Source: Methylococcaceae bacterium UBA975
GTDB taxonomy: Bacteria > Pseudomonadota > Gammaproteobacteria > Methylococcales > Cycloclasticaceae
Assembly: GCA_002292375.1 (NCBI GenBank)
Contig: DBBV01000001.1
Location: forward strand, 1 to 10,681
Direction of reading: 5' to 3'
Length of the DNA: 10,681 bases
Numbering within the stretch: the stretch's first letter is position 1; every line of letters begins with the position of its first letter. The position numbers and the translations under genes were made by a program. Below the pieces are notes generated by a model. The model was not told the origin of the DNA. It worked only from the letters and a program-made list of their open reading frames with translations, and made no database searches. This document shows, one piece after another, positions 6,982 to 10,681 of this stretch.

Positions 6982-7028
6982 TTAAGGCCTTGTATTTTTA
7001 CACGGCAGAAAAAATTTCATACAATTAT

Positions 7029-7043
7029 TTTACTAAGTTTTAC
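7029..7043 (-). promoter_or_regulatory. CpxR-like box (GTAAA-N5-GTAAA)
   Basis: Read on the minus strand this is GTAAA-ACTTA-GTAAA; on the plus strand it forms a direct repeat TTTTACT at 7028-7034 and 7038-7044, one helical turn apart. It matches the published CpxR consensus exactly. The centre is about 44 bp before the start proposed for the ABC operon, a normal place for an activator that replaces a poor -35 element. The region is AT-rich, so another OmpR-type regulator or chance remains possible. No cpxR/cpxA gene is in the window. Confidence 0.35.
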
Positions 7044-7067
7044 TCACTTGAATGAAAGGTCGTCACG

Positions 7068-7073
7068 TATACT
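7068..7073 (+). promoter_or_regulatory. -10 element placing the transcript start at the ABC operon's first ATG
   Basis: TATACT matches five of six -10 bases and ends 6 nt before the ATG at 7080, so the transcript would begin at or next to the A of the start codon. There is no acceptable -35 at 16-18 bp and no TGn extension. TTGAAT (7048-7053) is only 14 bp away. An activator bound at the 7029-7043 box could compensate. Confidence 0.3.
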
Positions 7074-7079
7074 CAAGCC

Positions 7080-8012
7080 ATGAACACATTAATTGAAGTT
7101 AATAATTTAAGCCGTCAATTTGGTGAATACTGCGCCGTCAATGACGTCAGTTTTTCATTGCAAAAAGGCGAAGTATTGGGATTTTTAGGCCCCAATGGTG
7201 CTGGCAAATCAACCACCATGAAAATGATCTGCGGCAACCTAACACCGACCATTGGTGAAATTAAAATTAATGGCTACGATATTATCGAGCAACCTAAGCT
7301 GGCAAAAGCTGAATTAGGGTTTTTACCCGAGGTTCCACCGCTCTACCCTGAGCTAACCGTCGACGAGTATTTAAGCTATTGCGCCAAATTGCATGGCTTG
7401 CGAAAAATCGCCGTTAAACAGGCCATTGAGCAAGGCAAGCTAAAATGCGGTCTGGCCGATATGGGTCATCGTTTGATCAATAATCTATCCAAGGGCTACC
7501 AACAACGCATAGGCATCGCACAAGCTATTTTGCACAACCCGTCGGTGATTATTTTAGACGAACCCACGGTCGGTTTAGACCCGCTTCAAATCTTGGAAAT
7601 TCGCCAATTAATCCGTGAGCTAGGCAAACAACACAGCGTTATTTTATCTACCCATATTCTGTCTGAAGTACAACAATCATGTAGTCGGGTACAAATTATT
7701 CATCACGGAAAATTAGTACTTAATGAAGACATCGCTGGCTTATCTCGCCGTATGACGTCGACCAGTTTATTATTGCGCCTACGCGAAACACCCGATTTAA
7801 ACCAGCTACGCGACATTAACGGCGTTGACGCCATTGACGAGCTGGGCGACCAGCACTATCGCATCCACCATGCACAACAGCTGAGCCTTGCCGAGGCGAT
7901 TGCCGAACTGGTCGTCAAGCAGCATTGGGGCTTACTTGAATTGATGCCAGAAAAGCACGATATGGAACATATCTTTCTTTCAATTACTAATGACTCAAGC
8001 ACCCATGAATAG
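7080..8012 (+). CDS. ABC transporter ATP-binding protein, GldA-like
   Basis: A 310-aa cytoplasmic ATPase that would power the permease encoded next. It has Walker A GPNGAGKST (37-45), signature LSKGYQQRIG (136-145), Walker B VIILDEP (156-162) with catalytic E161, D-loop GLDP (165-168) and switch H192 in STHIL. The Q-loop position reads GFLPE, with Glu in place of Gln, as is usual in the GldA subgroup. About 110 residues follow the ATPase core and form the C-terminal extension common in ABC-2-type ATPases. The start is the first in-frame initiation codon after an upstream TGA; no Shine-Dalgarno lies at a usable distance. The gene overlaps the permease gene by 23 bp (8 bp if the permease starts at 8005). 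GldA was named for gliding in Bacteroidetes; in gammaproteobacteria this set is widespread but its cargo is unknown, so gliding should not be assumed. Confidence 0.92.
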   Translation: MNTLIEVNNLSRQFGEYCAVNDVSFSLQKGEVLGFLGPNGAGKSTTMKMICGNLTPTIGEIKINGYDIIEQPKLAKAELGFLPEVPPLYPELTVDEYLSYCAKLHGLRKIAVKQAIEQGKLKCGLADMGHRLINNLSKGYQQRIGIAQAILHNPSVIILDEPTVGLDPLQILEIRQLIRELGKQHSVILSTHILSEVQQSCSRVQIIHHGKLVLNEDIAGLSRRMTSTSLLLRLRETPDLNQLRDINGVDAIDELGDQHYRIHHAQQLSLAEAIAELVVKQHWGLLELMPEKHDMEHIFLSITNDSSTHE

Positions 8013-8760
8013 TTTTATTATTGCCGGCCGTGAATTAAGGAACTTATTCCTATCACCGCTGGCGTGGACCATACTCGGCGTTACCCAATTAATCCTTGCG
8101 TATATGTTTTTAACGCAAATTGATTATTACCTGACGATTCAGGCCAAACTAGTCGGTATTCCGAACGCGCCTGGGGTCACCGACTTGGTTGTCGCCCCCT
8201 TGTTTGGTAACGCAGCTGTTATTTTATTGCTCATCACACCCCTACTTACCATGCGTTTTATTAGCGACGAACGGCGCAATAAGACCATCAGCCTTTTATT
8301 TTCTGCGCCAATCAGTATTAGCGAAATTGTCTTGGGTAAGTTTTTGGCGATTTTTGCCTTTTTACTGATTATTTTGCTGTCGATTGCCTTAATGCCGTTA
8401 TCTTTACTCACGGTAGGCGACTTAGATCTGGGGAAGTTTTTTGCCTGCCTACTCGCCTTGGCACTTTTGATGGCCGCGTTCAATGCTTTGGGTTTGTATA
8501 TGTCCGCTATAGCGACACAGCCAACAGTCGCTGCGGTATCCAGCTTTGGCGCATTGTTATTCTTATGGATAATCGACTGGGCGGGCAGTAACAGCGGCAA
8601 TAGCAGCGCCTTACTTGACTATATTTCCATCATGCGCCATTTTGAAAATCTATTGCGGGGCTTAGTCAATACCACCGACGTAGCCTATTTTGTCTTGTTT
8701 ACCGCTGGGTTTTTGATATTGAGTATTCGACGCTTAGATAACGACCGCCTACAGTCATGA
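7990..8760 (+). CDS. ABC-2-type permease, GldF-like
   Basis: A 256-aa inner-membrane permease with about six hydrophobic segments: roughly residues 26-42, 68-88, 117-139, 150-170, 178-195 and 231-246. The cytoplasmic loop SDERRNKTISLLFSAPIS (92-109) is the conserved coupling helix region of the GldF/NosY-type permeases and is the contact with the ATPase. It overlaps the end of the ATPase gene, and its TGA overlaps the ATG of the next gene, so translation is probably coupled. A second ATG at 8005 would begin MNSFIIAGRELRNLF, which puts the R-E-L-R-x-L-F motif near the N-terminus as in relatives. That shorter start (251 aa) may be the true one; neither start has a Shine-Dalgarno sequence. Confidence 0.88.
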   Translation: MTQAPMNSFIIAGRELRNLFLSPLAWTILGVTQLILAYMFLTQIDYYLTIQAKLVGIPNAPGVTDLVVAPLFGNAAVILLLITPLLTMRFISDERRNKTISLLFSAPISISEIVLGKFLAIFAFLLIILLSIALMPLSLLTVGDLDLGKFFACLLALALLMAAFNALGLYMSAIATQPTVAAVSSFGALLFLWIIDWAGSNSGNSSALLDYISIMRHFENLLRGLVNTTDVAYFVLFTAGFLILSIRRLDNDRLQS

Positions 8761-10118
8761 AAATTTCACGCAAAATACACCACTTTATCCGCCTGCAAAA
8801 CATCGCCTTTACGTTTTTATTTATCGGCGTTTTTGCCCTATTAGCCTGGCTCAGTTCACAATATAGCGCACAATCCGACTGGACAGCCAACAGCAGAAAT
8901 TCCTTATCCGAGCCCAGCGTGCAATTATTGCAACAGCTCGAGCAGAACGTCGATATCACCGCATATGCCACAGAGAATGAGCTGCTACGCCAACAAATTT
9001 CGCAGCTACTAGAAAAATATACACGGCATAAACCCGATATATCGTTGAGCTTTGTTAATCCTGATATGCGTCCAGACCAGGCGCGAGAAGAAGGCATTAC
9101 CAACGATGGCGAATTGGTGATTCGTTATAACGGACGCCGCGAGTCGATCAGCCGCTTGAATGAACAAGCCCTAACTAACGCCTTACAACGGTTGTCTCAA
9201 AGTGAACAACGCTGGGTGGCATTTTTAGCCGGGCACGGGGAACGCAAGCCTGACGGCGATGCTAATTTTGACTTTGCCATCTTTAGCAAGGAGCTAAAGA
9301 ACAAGGGCATCAATAGTCAGACCCTAAACCTGATTAATACCCCGAGCATCCCAAAAAACACCTCCTTGCTGGTGATTGCTGACCCAAAATCGGTACTACT
9401 CGCCGGTGAAATTCAGTTAATCAACGACTACATCAACCAAGGTCGCCCCTTATTACTGCTAACCGAGCCGGGGCAAGCCAGTTACGTTCAGGAGATTACC
9501 GCGCAACTTGGTGTCTCTTTACTGCCGGGCACGGTCGTGGACGCGACCACACAATTATTCGGCATTGATGACCCCACGTTTGCCTTGGTCACTCAATACC
9601 CCGACCACTTGGCGACGCGTCATTTGCAAACCATGAGCTTATTTCCCGGCGCCAACGGGCTGGCAATCAACACTGATTCCAACTATATGGCAACGGCCCT
9701 ATTATCTACCTTAGACAGATCATGGACTGAAACCGGCAACATAGAAGGTAACATTCAATTTGATAGCAATACTGATGAGCAACAAGGCCCAATTGCGATT
9801 GCTTATGCCCTTAGCAATAAGCAGCCGATGGACGATATTGACGTTGCGTCCCAACGCATTGCGGTGATCGGTGATGCCGACTTTTTATCCAATGCCTTTT
9901 TGGGTAATGGCGCCAACTTGGATTTAGGCTTAAGCCTAATACAATGGTTAAACCACGACGACAGTTTAATCGACATTCCGGCTAAAACTGCCAGCGATAT
10001 TGCGTTAGAAATTAACCCAACATGGTCGATCATTTTTGGCCTTGGGTTTTTATTTCTTTTACCGCTTGTATTTATTGTGACGGGCATTGTTATTTGGCTT
10101 AAACGGAAAAAACGCTAA
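8757..10118 (+). CDS. GldG-like ABC transport auxiliary protein
   Basis: A 453-aa protein with a membrane anchor at each end and a large domain between. The N-terminal segment (about 16-34, flanked by basic residues) is an uncleaved anchor. The central part faces the periplasm and carries VAFLAGHGERKP (154-165), typical of the ABC auxiliary/GldG domain, followed by alpha/beta segments such as SLLVIADPKS. The C-terminal segment near 423-447 ends in KRKKR, placing that tail in the cytoplasm. GldG partners GldF and GldA; some relatives instead fuse the permease and GldG parts, whereas here they are separate. The start codon shares ATGA with the permease stop. Its role is probably substrate capture or a scaffold in the periplasm. 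This is inference, because the domain has no established activity. Confidence 0.85.
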   Translation: MKISRKIHHFIRLQNIAFTFLFIGVFALLAWLSSQYSAQSDWTANSRNSLSEPSVQLLQQLEQNVDITAYATENELLRQQISQLLEKYTRHKPDISLSFVNPDMRPDQAREEGITNDGELVIRYNGRRESISRLNEQALTNALQRLSQSEQRWVAFLAGHGERKPDGDANFDFAIFSKELKNKGINSQTLNLINTPSIPKNTSLLVIADPKSVLLAGEIQLINDYINQGRPLLLLTEPGQASYVQEITAQLGVSLLPGTVVDATTQLFGIDDPTFALVTQYPDHLATRHLQTMSLFPGANGLAINTDSNYMATALLSTLDRSWTETGNIEGNIQFDSNTDEQQGPIAIAYALSNKQPMDDIDVASQRIAVIGDADFLSNAFLGNGANLDLGLSLIQWLNHDDSLIDIPAKTASDIALEINPTWSIIFGLGFLFLLPLVFIVTGIVIWLKRKKR

Positions 10119-10122
10119 TCTG

Positions 10123-10681
10123 ATGAAAAGCCGCCTAATCATCAACCTGCTGTTATTACTATTGGCTATTGGACTTGGTTTGGTGGTTTGGCTAAAACCC
10201 GGCCAGCAACCGAACCAGCGCCTTCAACTCACCACGCTGGGCCCTCGGTCAATTCAGTTGATACGCATCGATCGCCAGTCCGGCAATAGCATTGAGTTAA
10301 CGCGCCAAAATGGTCAGTGGTGGCTAACTCAGCCAATCAAAGCTGCCGCCTTAAACGGCAAGGTGGAGCGGTTATTAAAAATTTCTCAAATTAGCCCCCC
10401 CGTTAGCTACCCGCTTGATGCAAATGCATTAAGCCGTTTTGGTTTATTAAACCCTGTGGTACGCCTTCGCTTTAACGACACCCACTTAGCCATTGGTTCG
10501 ACAGAAAGCATGAACGCACGGCGCTATGTCAGCGATGATACCCAGCTTTACTTAGTCGATGACACCTTCTTGCACCATTTAACAGCACCAATAGATGACT
10601 ACCTCGATACACGACTATTGGCAGATGGGGTACAAATTACGCAACTGCACACACCCAAACTTCAGCTGCAGCAAACTAAAA
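10123..10681 (+). CDS. DUF4340 domain protein, 3' end outside window
   Basis: The first 186 codons of a gene that leaves the right edge. It begins MKSRLIINLLLLLLAIGLGL, a signal anchor, then KPG and a periplasmic domain. The following segments SIQLIRIDRQSG, GQWWLTQPIKAAA and LSRFGLLNPVVRLRF fit the DUF4340 family, which has repeated beta-rich units with W-x-L/T-x-P motifs. Such a gene typically follows the GldG-like gene in gammaproteobacterial operons. It starts 4 bp after that gene's stop, so it belongs to the same transcript and probably to the same envelope complex. No molecular function is known for the family. A C7 run at 10395-10401 is in frame and encodes Pro-Pro. Confidence 0.82.
   Translation, partial: MKSRLIINLLLLLLAIGLGLVVWLKPGQQPNQRLQLTTLGPRSIQLIRIDRQSGNSIELTRQNGQWWLTQPIKAAALNGKVERLLKISQISPPVSYPLDANALSRFGLLNPVVRLRFNDTHLAIGSTESMNARRYVSDDTQLYLVDDTFLHHLTAPIDDYLDTRLLADGVQITQLHTPKLQLQQTK

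Noticed and set aside
6990..7024. Widely spaced inverted repeat TTGTAT ... ATACAA between hyuA and the ABC operon.
   Set aside because: Six-base AT-rich arms 23 bp apart are expected by chance in such DNA; there is no further symmetry.
8139..8600. A 153-codon open frame on the minus strand opposite the permease.
   Set aside because: Low-complexity, Lys/Ala/Ser-rich translation that mirrors the membrane-protein codons on the other strand; no start signal. It is a shadow of the real gene.
8699..9103. A 134-codon open frame on the minus strand across the permease/GldG-like junction.
   Set aside because: It runs antisense to two well-supported overlapping genes and shows no recognisable domain or ribosome site.

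Overview
The window looks like chromosomal DNA from a gammaproteobacterium, probably environmental or marine. Three things suggest this: moderate GC by eye, a GabD that closely follows the enterobacterial enzyme from end to end, and a GldA/GldG/DUF4340-type ABC operon of a kind found in gammaproteobacteria. The taxonomy is inference. I see no tRNA, rRNA, insertion sequence, CRISPR array, phage gene or recombinase. Both edges cut through genes.

Region 1 (1-3287, minus strand) is a compact operon read right to left: a tartrate/D-malate-type beta-decarboxylating dehydrogenase with a TTG start, a DHDPS/NAL-superfamily lyase, a ketopantoate-reductase-like protein, and the N-terminal part of a limonene-1,2-epoxide-hydrolase-like protein. 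Gaps are 27, 4 and 14 bp. An 84-bp AT-rich divergent promoter region (3288-3371) separates it from gabD (3372-4823, plus strand), the succinate-semialdehyde dehydrogenase. Together these genes look like a small catabolic module for an organic acid or an oxygenated carbon skeleton. The lyase may release pyruvate plus an aldehyde and GabD may oxidise a semialdehyde to a TCA intermediate, but the substrate cannot be read from the sequence.

Region 2 (4824-6965) starts with a 195-bp convergent intergenic stretch that contains three back-to-back perfect inverted repeats (4962-5019). Next is hyuA on the minus strand, a HyuA/5-oxoprolinase-family subunit with no hyuB partner on either side.

Region 3 (6966-10681) opens with a 114-bp divergent intergenic region. 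It carries a site matching the CpxR consensus (on the minus strand, GTAAA-N5-GTAAA) and a TATACT -10 hexamer placed so that the first ABC gene could have a leaderless transcript. The plus-strand operon that follows is overlapping and tightly packed: GldA-like ATPase, GldF-like permease, GldG-like auxiliary protein with a membrane anchor at each end, and a DUF4340 protein cut by the window edge. It is an envelope ABC system whose substrate is unknown.

Nothing here amounts to an obviously new defence or mobile system. The points most worth a second look are the lyase with an altered GTTGE motif inside an unassigned catabolic operon, the orphan hyuA, the tandem hairpins, and the Cpx-like box in front of the ABC operon.
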